NCBI RefSeq assembly: GCF_009017255.1
Contig: NZ_WBZB01000039.1
Location: forward strand, 26,607 to 90,606
Direction: 5' to 3'
Source: Alkaliphilus serpentinus
Lineage (GTDB): Bacteria > Bacillota > Clostridia > Peptostreptococcales > Natronincolaceae
Length of the DNA: 64,000 bases
Below, in pieces: positions 1-8,588 of this stretch. Every line of letters begins with the position of its first letter. The stretch's first letter is position 1. Both the position numbers and the translations under genes were made by a program. The notes below the pieces were generated by a model. It saw only the letters and a list, made by a program, of their open reading frames with translations. It was not told where the DNA came from and made no database searches.

Positions 1-282
1 CAGTATACTGGGCTTCCCACATATAAGCTCCCTCAGCCTTTCACTTTTTAGAGACATATAGGAGGTGATTATTTGCACAGATAATAATGTAATGATGGGA
101 ACAATACCATTAAACAAAGGTATTGCTGCATTTTCCATTGGTGTAGTTGCTAAATCAGCAATCATAATCATGATAACCAACTCGAAGGGTTGCATTTGAG
201 CAATTTGACGTTTACCCATAACCCTCATGACAACAACAACAATAAAATATAAAATAAAAGCTCTGGTAAAGCTTATTAGCAT
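1..282 (-). CDS. DUF421 (YetF-like) membrane protein, C-terminus outside window
   Basis: The 94 visible codons encode an N-terminal hydrophobic helix, then the GKRQIAQM and PFELV blocks typical of the DUF421/YetF family, then a second hydrophobic stretch. The family is membrane-anchored with a cytoplasmic C-terminal domain, and its biochemical role is unknown. The ATG at 280-282 is preceded by GGGGGT, a good ribosome binding site. The gene runs off the left edge. A second family member lies at 35172-35906, so this genome has at least two paralogues. The family call is firm; function cannot be inferred. Confidence 0.8.
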   Translation of the reverse strand, partial: MLISFTRAFILYFIVVVVMRVMGKRQIAQMQPFELVIMIMIADLATTPMENAAIPLFNGIVPIITLLSVQIITSYMSLKSERLRELICGKPSIL

Positions 283-352
283 AATTTGTTACCCCCATTA
301 TAGATTTTCTAATTTATTATTACCACCTAGCTGTGTTTTTATATGTAGAAAT

Positions 353-377
353 AAAAAAATCCCACCCTTGGGTGAGA
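353..377 (-). terminator. Intrinsic terminator after the aldehyde dehydrogenase gene
   Basis: On the minus strand a hairpin with arms TCTCACC and GGTGGGA is followed by seven T residues. It lies about 160 bp beyond the aldehyde dehydrogenase stop and ahead of the DUF421 gene, so it separates the two transcripts. Confidence 0.75.
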
Positions 378-534
378 TTGATATTTTTATATCAATGCCT
401 TGCTAGCGCAATGATAATTGTTGAATTGATGATGCTAGTTAACTAGTCAAAAAATACTAATATATATATTATAAATTTTATGCCTAATTCCTAGCTAAGT
501 GACTAACTCAACCGTCAAGCTGTTGATTATCTAC

Positions 535-1977
535 TTATATCTCTATTGAAACAAACTTAATCTCTAAAAACTCCTCTATTCCATAATGACCGCCTTCTCT
601 ACCTATACCACTTTCTTTAAAGCCTCCGAAGGGAGCTTGGGGTGTTGAAGGTCTGCCATCATTAACTCCTATGATGCCATACTCCAAGGCTTCCATCACC
701 CGTATGCTCCTCGACAAGGATTGGGTAAAGAAATATGCAGCTAAGCCATAGCTACTGTTATTAGCCATTTTAATTACTTCTTCTTCAGAATTAAAAGAAA
801 TAATCGGCATGATGGGCCCAAAGGTCTCCTCCTTTGCGATAATCATATCTCCAGTTGCGCTGGCAATTACCGTAGGCTCCATAAAATATCCGCCCTTTTT
901 ATTTATGCCTAAATGCTGTCCTTTTCCTCCATAAACTAGCTTGCCACCCTTATCTAGGGCATCCTCTACATGCTTCTGTACCTTTTCAAAGCTATTGGAA
1001 TCAATTAGCGGTCCAATCTCTACCCCTTCAACTAACCCATTGCCCAATTTTAGATCCTTAATTCTTTCTACCAGCTTTCTTAAAAAAGCATCTAAAATAT
1101 TCTCATGGACATAAAATCTATTTGAGGATATGCAGGTTTGACCACAGTTTCTAAACTTAGATGCTACAGCCCCGTCAACAGCTTTATCAATATCAGCATC
1201 CTCGAATACAATAAAGGGCGCATGACCACCTAACTCAAGGGATACCTTTTTAACTGTATCTGCCGACTGCTTCATCAGCTGCTTTCCAACCTCTGTTGAG
1301 CCTGTAAAAGTAAGCTTTTTCACCCTTTCATCCTCCATAAGGGCGGCACCAATTTGGCTAGAGACTCCCGTTACCATGTTTACAACCCCCGGTGGAAAAC
1401 CCGCTGCTTCTACTAGTTCCATAAACTTGATTGCCGTTAAGGGAGTTTGACTTGCTGGCTTCAAAACCACTGTACACCCTGCTGCCAATGCTGGTGCCAG
1501 TTTCCTTGTAATCATTGCTAAGGGAAAATTCCATGGTGTTACTGCCGCAACTACACCTATAGGCTGCTTCAAAACCATAATCCTTTTTTCTTTACTGGAG
1601 GCTGGAATTGTTTCTCCATATACCCTTTTGGCTTCCTCTGCATACCATTCTAAAAAGTTGGCTCCATATATACATTCTCCCACTGCTTCCTTTAGGGGTT
1701 TTCCTTGTTCTAAGGTCATAATTCGAGCTATTTCTTCCTTCTCCTCCATTACAAGGTCATATAGCTTCCTTAATAGACTACCCCTTGCAGAAGCAGGTAG
1801 TTGTGACCATTCTTTAAAGGCTCCATCGGCAGCATCAATAGCCTCCTTTGTTTCAGTTCCTCCACCCATGGGAACAGTTCCTAATAATTCTCCTGTAGCA
1901 GGATTATGTACCTCTATTCCTTTACCGTTTTTTGCCTCCACCCAACAGCCATTGATATACATTTTGTTATTCTTCAT
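535..1977 (-). CDS. gabD: NAD(P)-dependent aldehyde dehydrogenase, succinate-semialdehyde type
   Basis: At 480 aa this is a full-length cytoplasmic aldehyde dehydrogenase that oxidises an aldehyde to its acid with NAD(P). Visible family marks are the PWNFP motif near residue 148, the FTGSTEVG cofactor loop near 224, the general base Glu in LELGG near 248 and the nucleophile Cys in GQTC near 282. The overall pattern, including the C-terminal FGGFKESGIGREGG, fits the GabD/succinate-semialdehyde branch. The substrate is inferred from family resemblance only; glutarate semialdehyde and similar aldehydes are alternatives. No GABA transaminase is adjacent, and the gene appears monocistronic. Confidence 0.85.
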   Translation of the reverse strand: MKNNKMYINGCWVEAKNGKGIEVHNPATGELLGTVPMGGGTETKEAIDAADGAFKEWSQLPASARGSLLRKLYDLVMEEKEEIARIMTLEQGKPLKEAVGECIYGANFLEWYAEEAKRVYGETIPASSKEKRIMVLKQPIGVVAAVTPWNFPLAMITRKLAPALAAGCTVVLKPASQTPLTAIKFMELVEAAGFPPGVVNMVTGVSSQIGAALMEDERVKKLTFTGSTEVGKQLMKQSADTVKKVSLELGGHAPFIVFEDADIDKAVDGAVASKFRNCGQTCISSNRFYVHENILDAFLRKLVERIKDLKLGNGLVEGVEIGPLIDSNSFEKVQKHVEDALDKGGKLVYGGKGQHLGINKKGGYFMEPTVIASATGDMIIAKEETFGPIMPIISFNSEEEVIKMANNSSYGLAAYFFTQSLSRSIRVMEALEYGIIGVNDGRPSTPQAPFGGFKESGIGREGGHYGIEEFLEIKFVSIEI

Positions 1978-2091
1978 TTATAATCATTCCTTTCTAGTGT
2001 AGCCTTTATCAAAGGTTAGATTGTTTTGCTTTATATATTTTTCTTATTTTTTTGCCTATTCCTTTTTCCTTAATACTTCTTACTTATTCCA

Positions 2092-2189
2092 TATTACCTA
2101 TTACCTATTACCTGTTACCTATTACCTATTACCTGTTACCTATTACCTGTTACCTATTACCTGTTACCTATTACCTATTACCTATACCC
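2092..2189. repeat. 14-unit heptamer tandem array
   Basis: Fourteen head-to-tail 7-bp units fill the middle of the 362-bp gap upstream of the aldehyde dehydrogenase gene. Units are TATTACC (nine copies), TGTTACC (four) and a terminal TATACCC; the TGTTACC variants sit at units 4, 7, 9 and 11. The rest of the gap shows only T- and C-rich sequence. Open frames across the array encode monotonous Leu-Pro-Ile-Thr-Tyr peptides and are not genes. Confidence 0.95.
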
Positions 2190-2339
2190 TATTTATACTA
2201 TCCTATTCTTATTGCTACTCCTTATAACCTTTAAACTCCTTTTTAGAAGATACTACCATATTATTTGATATTAAAACAAGGCCTTCTTTTTATTTACCAG
2301 AAAACCCTGTAGCTTGCAATTAATAAGTCTTCAGCAGGG

Positions 2340-3539
2340 TTATTTAATTTTTCCACCTAAGGCCTTTAAAGTATTTAAGATTTGCATCATTACCCCAATT
2401 TTTAAACAATCCTCATCAATATCGAAGTGCTGTGTATGACCACAATGGACTATTCCTTTATCGGGATTACCTGAACCCAGAACAAAAAACACTCCAGGTA
2501 GGGCTTCTGTAAAATATGCAAAGTCCTCCACCCCTAGACTAACCTTTGATATGTTAATTGTATTCTCTTTGCCCAAAAACTCTATAGAGTTTTCTTCAAC
2601 CAATTTAACCAGGGGATCATGGTTTATTAAAGCGATATACCCCTCTTCTATATTGAGATGTCCTTCACCCCCTAGTGATGTAGCCACTCCTGTAACCACT
2701 TCTTGAACTCTCTTTAAAACCATTTCCCTTGTGGTAGGATTGATGGTCCTAACTGTTCCACCCATTTCAACCATTTCTGCAAGGATGTTATTTTGTGCGC
2801 CGCCGCTGATGGTTCCGAGGCTTATGACAGCCGAATCCCTTGGGTCAACATCCCTAGCGATTATTGTTTGAAGGGCGGAGATTATATGGGCTGCTATTAC
2901 AATGGAATCGTGTCCTCCGTGGGGATAGGCTCCATGGCTACTGGTACCTTTGACTTTAATACCAATGGTATCCGATTGAGCATTCATTTGGCCGTATCGA
3001 AGGGCGATCTTTCCTACCGGCAACTCCGATGAAACATGCAAACCAAATATGGCTTCAACCTTTGGATTTTCCAGCACTCCATCCTCAATCATGGGTTTAG
3101 CTCCTCCAATGGTCTCCTCAGCAGGCTGAAATATTAGCTTGACCTTGCCAGATAAGCTGTCTCTATGGTTATTTAAAATTTTTGCCGCCCCCAACAGAAT
3201 TGTCATATGGGCATCATGGCCGCATGAATGCATTACACCTTTTTTACTTGAGGAATATGGAGTTTTTTTTAGATCCTCCATCGGAAGGGCATCCATATCA
3301 GCTCTAAGGCCAATGGTTTTCCCTCCCTTACTGCCATGGATAATTGCCACTACCCCATGATGATTGATAAAGGTGCTGTACTCAATACCCATCTCCTTTA
3401 AGTATTCAATAATTTTTTCCTTTGTTCTTGTCTCCTTTGTTGAAAGTTCTGGATTTCTATGGAAATCCCTTCTAATTTCTATTAGCCAATCAAATATTCC
3501 TAGAACTTCTTTATATAAATCTGCAGTATTAAACTTCAT
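2340..3539 (-). CDS. M20-family amidohydrolase (N-acyl-amino-acid/hippurate hydrolase type)
   Basis: This predicted cytoplasmic dinuclear-metal hydrolase (399 aa) should cleave N-acyl or aryl-acyl amino acids. Metal-binding features of the M20D group are visible: HSCGHDAH with the Cys ligand, QPAEE, GLHV and the C-terminal HTQHFDID. The ATG at 3539 is chosen because AGGAGA lies about 10 bp upstream; an in-frame GTG nine bases earlier would sit on that site. The start lies inside the end of the LD-carboxypeptidase gene, overlapping by 11 bp, so the two are probably translationally coupled. The physiological substrate is unknown. Confidence 0.88.
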   Translation of the reverse strand: MKFNTADLYKEVLGIFDWLIEIRRDFHRNPELSTKETRTKEKIIEYLKEMGIEYSTFINHHGVVAIIHGSKGGKTIGLRADMDALPMEDLKKTPYSSSKKGVMHSCGHDAHMTILLGAAKILNNHRDSLSGKVKLIFQPAEETIGGAKPMIEDGVLENPKVEAIFGLHVSSELPVGKIALRYGQMNAQSDTIGIKVKGTSSHGAYPHGGHDSIVIAAHIISALQTIIARDVDPRDSAVISLGTISGGAQNNILAEMVEMGGTVRTINPTTREMVLKRVQEVVTGVATSLGGEGHLNIEEGYIALINHDPLVKLVEENSIEFLGKENTINISKVSLGVEDFAYFTEALPGVFFVLGSGNPDKGIVHCGHTQHFDIDEDCLKIGVMMQILNTLKALGGKIK

Positions 3540-4455
3540 CCAACACACTCTCCTGTATCAGTATTTTACCCTCTTCGGCATTTATTGTGGTTCTAGCACC
3601 TAAAGGAAGGGTAATATTGGGTTTGCAATGGCCTGCCATTAAATTATATAAAATAGGTATATTATGGGGCAACTTCTCTTTAAATAGCTTATATAGCGGT
3701 ACATCCTTATGGTCCTCCTGATAACAGCAATCCTTAAAGTTTCCAATTATAATTCCCGCTACCTCCTCTAGCTTTCCAGCTAAAGATAGCTGGGTAAGCA
3801 TTCTATCAATTTTATACCCTTCCTCCTTGATATCCTCAACAAATAGTATCCTTCCCTTCGTTTCTATTTCATAGGGTGTTCCAAGGGTGGATACAATCAT
3901 TGATAAATTTCCCCCCGTTAATATACCAGAGGCAATACCCCTTCTTAATGTATGAATTTCATAGAAGGGGGGATTATTAATTTCATATGAGCCTTTATTG
4001 ATCATTATCGTATTTAGTAGACTACTGGCTGTAAATTCATCCATATGAGGGATATTTAAAGCCATTGGACCATGGAAGGTTATCAGTCTTGATAGCTGAT
4101 TGATAGCTATATGGATGGCTGTTATATCACTATAGCCAATAAAGATTTTTGGATTTTTCATAATCATATCAAAGTCAATATTTTTCAGTAGCCTTTGGGA
4201 ACCATAACCACCTCTTAAAGACACTATTCCCTTTATTTCTTTGTTGCTAAAGTAGTTGTTAATATCCTTTACTCTGATAGAATCATCTCCTGCTAAGTAT
4301 CTGTCCTTTGAATAGCAGCTTTCTCCCACCTCAATTCTAAAGCCCATTGCCTTGAATTTTTCTATTGCTTGATCTAATTGTTTACCTTGTAGGGGACTGG
4401 CTGGAGCCACTATCCCTATTAAATCACCTTTTTCTAGTCCTTTGGGCTTAATCAT
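3529..4455 (-). CDS. S66 family LD-carboxypeptidase
   Basis: The product resembles LdcA/MccF serine peptidases, which remove the terminal D-Ala from tetrapeptides during murein recycling or cleave acyl-nucleotide antibiotics. The catalytic Ser lies in GYSDIT, the Glu in LFVEDI and the His in AGHCKPNITLPLG. The nucleophile region is preceded by the SLRGGYG block. No signal peptide is seen, so it should be cytoplasmic. The ATG at 4455 has GGGGG eight bases upstream; a longer upstream frame lacks a ribosome site. It is the first gene of a pair with the M20 hydrolase, suggesting joint use of peptide or acyl-amino-acid substrates. Confidence 0.87.
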   Translation of the reverse strand: MIKPKGLEKGDLIGIVAPASPLQGKQLDQAIEKFKAMGFRIEVGESCYSKDRYLAGDDSIRVKDINNYFSNKEIKGIVSLRGGYGSQRLLKNIDFDMIMKNPKIFIGYSDITAIHIAINQLSRLITFHGPMALNIPHMDEFTASSLLNTIMINKGSYEINNPPFYEIHTLRRGIASGILTGGNLSMIVSTLGTPYEIETKGRILFVEDIKEEGYKIDRMLTQLSLAGKLEEVAGIIIGNFKDCCYQEDHKDVPLYKLFKEKLPHNIPILYNLMAGHCKPNITLPLGARTTINAEEGKILIQESVLDEV

Positions 4456-4606
4456 GTTTTCAACCCCCAATGTATAGAATACTATTATCAATCACATTAT
4501 AACCATTCACACTATTATATGAATCTATTAGTTATTTTGTTTTAATAACCCTTTTATTGTGATATAATTTTTTTCGGTGAATATTATTTCTTCAGGAGGT
4601 GGTATA

Positions 4607-5437
4607 TTGTCAGTTCTAAAGGCTATTATTTTGGGAATCGTGCAAGGTTTAACGGAGTTTTTACCTGTAAGTAGCTCTGGACATCTATCAATTACGCAGT
4701 ATTTATTAAAGGTTCCTGAGGATAATGTACTGTTTTTAACGGTTATGCTTCATTTAGGCACCCTTATTTCAGTGTTTTTTGTATATAGTAAAGATATATT
4801 TCTAATGATTGTGGAGTTTTTCAAGTTCATATTTGACGTGATGAGTGGAAAGGGTTTTTCCTTAGAAAATCAGCATAGGAAGCTTGCCGCCATGATTATT
4901 GTTGCAACAATTCCAACGGGCTTTATGGGGATTTTTTTTAAAGACCTATTTGCCAGTTTTTATACCTCCCAGTTGGTGGTGGGAGTTGCCCTTCTAATTA
5001 CTGGTACCCTTTTATGGGCTGCTGAAAAGTTCAATAGTGGGAGAAGAGATATTGGTGATATGAAATGGTATGATGCAGCCTTTGTAGGTTTTTTTCAAGG
5101 CCTGGCCATAACCCCAGGCATATCCCGCTCGGGTTCAACCATTGTAGGTTCATTGTTTAGAGGCTTTAATAAGGAGTTGGCGACAAAGTTTTCCTTCCTT
5201 ATATCTATTCCAGCCATTTTGGGAGCAACGGTTTTTGAGGTGAAGGGAGCCTTAGAGGTTGGCTTAGGGGATTTAACCTTTGGAGTTTTATTGGCTGGTA
5301 TTCTTGCAGCCTTCCTATCTGGGGTATTTGCCATAAGAAGCCTAATAAACTTCATCAAAAAAGAGAAGCTCTATTACTTCTCTTTTTATACCTGGACCCT
5401 TGGGGCCATCATTATTGTTTGGACTATAGTAAGATAA
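4607..5437 (+). CDS. uppP: Undecaprenyl-diphosphatase
   Basis: UppP (BacA) dephosphorylates undecaprenyl diphosphate to regenerate the lipid carrier for cell-wall synthesis, and its overproduction gives bacitracin resistance. This 276-aa polytopic protein shows both active-site signatures, LPVSSSGHL near residue 20 and PGISRSGST in the second half. The start is the TTG at 4607, six bases after a perfect AGGAGGT; the upstream in-frame GTG at 4577 lacks such a site. It is transcribed alone, divergent from the LD-carboxypeptidase gene and followed by a terminator. Confidence 0.95.
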   Translation: MSVLKAIILGIVQGLTEFLPVSSSGHLSITQYLLKVPEDNVLFLTVMLHLGTLISVFFVYSKDIFLMIVEFFKFIFDVMSGKGFSLENQHRKLAAMIIVATIPTGFMGIFFKDLFASFYTSQLVVGVALLITGTLLWAAEKFNSGRRDIGDMKWYDAAFVGFFQGLAITPGISRSGSTIVGSLFRGFNKELATKFSFLISIPAILGATVFEVKGALEVGLGDLTFGVLLAGILAAFLSGVFAIRSLINFIKKEKLYYFSFYTWTLGAIIIVWTIVR

Positions 5438-5447
5438 AAGATTGAAA

Positions 5448-5478
5448 GGTGCTTAGAAAAGTCTAAGCATCTTTTTTA
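5448..5478 (+). terminator. uppP terminator
   Basis: A 10-bp stem (GGTGCTTAGA with TCTAAGCATC, one G-T pair) closed by four bases and followed by six T residues begins 11 bp after the uppP stop. Confidence 0.9.
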
Positions 5479-5486
5479 ATGTTGAT

Positions 5487-5549
5487 CACTTTTCACTTTT
5501 CACTTTTTATTTTTAATTTTTCACTTATTCCCTATTACTTATTCCCTAT
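5487..5549. repeat. Degenerate heptamer-phase array
   Basis: Nine consecutive 7-bp units can be read without phase slip: CACTTTT three times, then TATTTTT, AATTTTT, CACTTAT, TCCCTAT, TACTTAT and TCCCTAT. The array fills the space between the uppP terminator and the stop of the MazG-like gene. It shares the 7-bp period of the array at 2092-2189 but not its sequence. Confidence 0.8.
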
Positions 5550-5872
5550 TTCCTCGTCCACCTATCAGCATCACGGGTATTAAACTTATCCATCATCCTA
5601 TAAAAGGCTTCCTCTAAATCTATATTTAGGGAATTGGCAAAACAGGTTAGAATAAACATACAGTCAGCCAACTCCATTGCCACACTATTTTCGGGCTCAT
5701 CCTTTCTTTTGGGCTTTTCTCCATATAAATGATTGATCTCCCTTGCAAGCTCTCCTGCCTCTTCTGTTAATCTGGCCATTAGTGCCAATGGGCTAAAATA
5801 TCCCTCTTTAAACTGACCTATATAATCATCCACCTGCTGCTGCATTCCCTTAATGGTAAGATTTTTATCCAT
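5546..5872 (-). CDS. MazG-like nucleotide pyrophosphohydrolase
   Basis: A 108-aa all-alpha MazG-superfamily protein of the single-domain YpjD type. Metal-binding acidic residues are visible in EEAGELAREI and in ELADCMFIL. Members hydrolyse nucleoside triphosphates to monophosphates, often as house-cleaning enzymes; the preferred nucleotide is not deducible. GGGAGG lies eight bases before the ATG. It sits alone between uppP (convergent) and the cupin gene. Confidence 0.85.
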   Translation of the reverse strand: MDKNLTIKGMQQQVDDYIGQFKEGYFSPLALMARLTEEAGELAREINHLYGEKPKRKDEPENSVAMELADCMFILTCFANSLNIDLEEAFYRMMDKFNTRDADRWTRK

Positions 5873-5996
5873 AAGAATCCACCTCCCTTTTAATGATTTC
5901 TATGTAAGAACCTTTTCTCCTGCATAACTAATGACTAGATATTCTAAACCTTCAATAATAGTATTTTCACTATGTTCATAATTATCGCTTTTACAC

Positions 5997-6032
5997 AAAA
6001 AACCCCTGCAAAACAGAAGGATGTTTTACAGG
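5997..6032 (-). terminator. Terminator after the cupin gene
   Basis: On the minus strand CCTGTAAAAC pairs with GTTTTGCAGG, with one wobble, around an eight-base loop and is followed by a T-rich stretch. It lies about 100 bp beyond the cupin stop. The surrounding gap of about 260 bp shows nothing else recognisable. Confidence 0.75.
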
Positions 6033-6133
6033 AGTCATTAACTGATCAACAGTGGTTAACGGTGAACTCCATCACCTATGTATCGAAGACATATACCCTT
6101 TTATAGTAAAGATTGGTGATAATCAAGGCCTTA

Positions 6134-6424
6134 TTATTTAAGCTGTTCTTTATCAAAATGAAAGGTATATGCCTTATTAATTCGTTTCTTAACCTCCCAA
6201 TGGCATTTAAGTCCTTTAGGGAAAATTACAAGCATGTTCTCCTTTATATGAACCTCTTCATCCTCTGTAGTTACAATTACATCTCCGTCAAATACATATG
6301 CCGTCTCTTCCTCAGGATACTCCCAACCGAAGGAGCTAGGTTCACAATTCCATCTATTCCATGTGTCCACACCAAGGCCTTGGGCATCCTTATAGCTAAG
6401 CTGAAACACCTTTATCTTGTCCAT
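6134..6424 (-). CDS. Small cupin-domain protein
   Basis: A 96-aa single-domain cupin resembling the DUF861/Cupin_3 group (EutQ-like cupins). The order WGWEYPEEE-type start, AYVFDGDVIV, then the NMLVIFPKGLKCHWEV strand pair is characteristic. The usual metal-binding His residues of the first motif are not obvious, so it may not bind metal in the canonical way. Function unknown. Its own terminator implies a monocistronic unit. Confidence 0.75.
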   Translation of the reverse strand: MDKIKVFQLSYKDAQGLGVDTWNRWNCEPSSFGWEYPEEETAYVFDGDVIVTTEDEEVHIKENMLVIFPKGLKCHWEVKKRINKAYTFHFDKEQLK

Positions 6425-6553
6425 TATTCACTTCTCCTCTTGAATAAATAATTATTATTATATCATATTTCTCCCATTTCATAACAAATAAAAAAAAGAG
6501 TTACATTATATATCCTCCTAAATATTTCATATATAACATTCTAGGCGTAATAA

Positions 6554-6590
6554 TAAAAGGTTTCCCATTTAATCGAGAAACCTTTATTAT
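6554..6590. terminator. Hairpin after asnB
   Basis: Nine-base arms AAAGGTTTC and GAAACCTTT flank a 12-base loop just past the asnB stop. The T-tract is weak on either strand, so termination here is likely but not certain. Confidence 0.6.
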
Positions 6591-6595
6591 TTTTA

Positions 6596-8437
6596 TTACC
6601 TAATCTCCACCTTATATTCCCTCATCCAAATATCCATTTGAATTAAATATGCTATCAACTGAGGACCTGTCATCAATTGGCCAAACCACGGGGTTTTTAA
6701 GGTTTCGCCTCCACTTTCTATTAGCTGTATTGCCTTTTCTCTACTGATTAATTGAAGTATCGGAGAATGCTTATTCTCAATAATCTTCTTTAAGATTTTC
6801 TGAACCTCCTTTAAATAGGAAGGATTATGGGTTTTGGGATAAGGACTTTTCTTCCTTTCAATTACATCTTGGGGCAGTATTCCCTCTAAGGCCTTTCTTA
6901 GTAGTCCCTTTTCTCTACCCTGGTAAAATTTCATATCCCATGGTATATTCCATACATACTCCACAAGCCACTGATCTGCAAAGGGAACCCTAACCTCAAG
7001 GCCATTAGCCATACTCATTCGATCCTTTCTATTTAAGAGGGTCACCATAAACCACTTTAGATTTAAGTAAAAGATTTCTCTTATCCTTTTTTCCAAGGGG
7101 CTATCTCCTTCAAAGGTAGGTACCTCCCTTAATGTATTCTTATATTGTAGATCTACATACTCAGCTATAGGCAACTTGGCAAATTCTTTGGATAATATCC
7201 CCTGCCTTTCATTGATAGCCTGGGACCATGGGAAGGTATTGGCATTGTATAATTCTTCCCTTGTAAACCATGGGTAACCACCAAATATTTCATCTGCGCA
7301 TTCCCCTGATAATGCCACTGTTGCCTGCTGCCTAACCTCTTTACAGAATAAGTACAGGGAGGAGTCTACATCCGCCATCCCTGGCAAGTCACTGGCTAAT
7401 ACAGCTTTATGAAGGGCTTCAGCCAATTGAGGTGTGTCTACTATTACTGAATAATGATTAGAGTCAATGGCTTTTTGCATCTTGTCTATCCATTCCTTAT
7501 CGGAATTAGGTTGAAAGACACTAGGTTGAAAATAAGTTTCATTATCAAAATAATCTATTGAAAAGGTCTTTAACTTTCCCTTTCCTTCCCTTTCAAATGC
7601 TTTAGCAGTTACTGCTGATATACAGCTGGAGTCTAATCCCCCAGATAAAAAGGTGCAGACAGGAACGTCAGAAATTAATTGCCTTTCTATTGCATCCATC
7701 AATAAGAATTTTACATGCTCCACTGTTGTATTAAAATCTTCAGTGTGGGCCTTACTCTGCAGCTGCCAATATTGCCGTATTTCTAAGCCTTCTCTACTAT
7801 AAATTAAATAATGGGCTGGCGGCACCTCTTTAATATGCTTAAACACTGCTTTACCGGGAGTTCTGGCAGGTCCTAGGGCAAATAGCTCTAATATACCCTC
7901 CTCCTCAATAACAGAGGGAACCGCCGGATTAGCTAGTATTGCTTTAATCTCTGAAGCAAAAACAAAGCTTGTGTCTACCTTGGAATAGAATAATGGTTTT
8001 ACCCCCAGTCGGTCTCTGGCTAGAAACAACTCTTTTTTTTCTTCATCCCATATTCCAAAGGCATAAATTCCATTAAGCTTGTTGAGACAATCCCTGCCCC
8101 ATTCAATATAAGCTGTTAGTAGAACCTCTGTGTCTGAGTAGGATTGAAAGCCATAGCCTCTATTAACAAGAAGCTTTCTAACGTCCTCTGTATTATAAAG
8201 CTCTCCGTTATAGATTATTGTATACCTTCTTCCATCTACAATTCTCGTCATTGGCTGCCCACCACCCTCAGGGTCTACAACTATTAGCCTCCGGTGCCCT
8301 AACAAAGCATTGGTTGTTGCATACACTCCTTCTGCATCAGGCCCCCTTTTGGATAAGGTAGTGATCATCTTATCCATGACAACCCCTCTATCTAGTAAAT
8401 TCTTTTCATAATCAACCCATCCAACAAAACCACACAT
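6596..8437 (-). CDS. asnB: Asparagine synthase (glutamine-hydrolysing)
   Basis: The enzyme converts aspartate, glutamine and ATP to asparagine. The start was set to the ATG at 8437 because class II amidotransferases need Cys2 as N-terminal nucleophile; this gives MCGFVGW, with AAGGAG about 8 bp upstream. The glutaminase domain covers roughly residues 2-200 (RGPDAEG, GHRRL, YNGELYN). The synthetase domain follows, with the pyrophosphate loop SGGLDSS and SGECADEIFGGYPW. Length of 613 aa is normal for the AsnB/AsnO group. No T-box leader fits in the short gap upstream. Monocistronic, divergent from the ABC exporter. Confidence 0.93.
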   Translation of the reverse strand: MCGFVGWVDYEKNLLDRGVVMDKMITTLSKRGPDAEGVYATTNALLGHRRLIVVDPEGGGQPMTRIVDGRRYTIIYNGELYNTEDVRKLLVNRGYGFQSYSDTEVLLTAYIEWGRDCLNKLNGIYAFGIWDEEKKELFLARDRLGVKPLFYSKVDTSFVFASEIKAILANPAVPSVIEEEGILELFALGPARTPGKAVFKHIKEVPPAHYLIYSREGLEIRQYWQLQSKAHTEDFNTTVEHVKFLLMDAIERQLISDVPVCTFLSGGLDSSCISAVTAKAFEREGKGKLKTFSIDYFDNETYFQPSVFQPNSDKEWIDKMQKAIDSNHYSVIVDTPQLAEALHKAVLASDLPGMADVDSSLYLFCKEVRQQATVALSGECADEIFGGYPWFTREELYNANTFPWSQAINERQGILSKEFAKLPIAEYVDLQYKNTLREVPTFEGDSPLEKRIREIFYLNLKWFMVTLLNRKDRMSMANGLEVRVPFADQWLVEYVWNIPWDMKFYQGREKGLLRKALEGILPQDVIERKKSPYPKTHNPSYLKEVQKILKKIIENKHSPILQLISREKAIQLIESGGETLKTPWFGQLMTGPQLIAYLIQMDIWMREYKVEIR

Positions 8438-8588
8438 TCCCTTCATCTCCTTCAAAGTCCTAATAAATTTCCATATAATTAGAATATGATTACTATAGTT
8501 CATATGAGTTTGTCTTCATTAAATGTTTAATATGTGCTATAATTATTTCGTTAGTGGGCCGAAAAGTTTATACGAAAAAGGTGATTGA

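Noticed and set aside
2092..2189. Possible CRISPR array
   Set aside because: Units are contiguous 7-mers with no unique spacers, and no cas genes are present in the window.
2021..2234. Two overlapping plus-strand open frames encoding repetitive Leu-Pro-Ile-Thr-Tyr peptides
   Set aside because: They are by-products of the heptamer array; no ribosome site, low-complexity product, and both frames stay open only because of the repeat.
6596..8588. T-box or other amino-acid riboswitch ahead of asnB
   Set aside because: The 150-bp upstream gap is too short, lacks the T-box sequence and has no terminator before the start.
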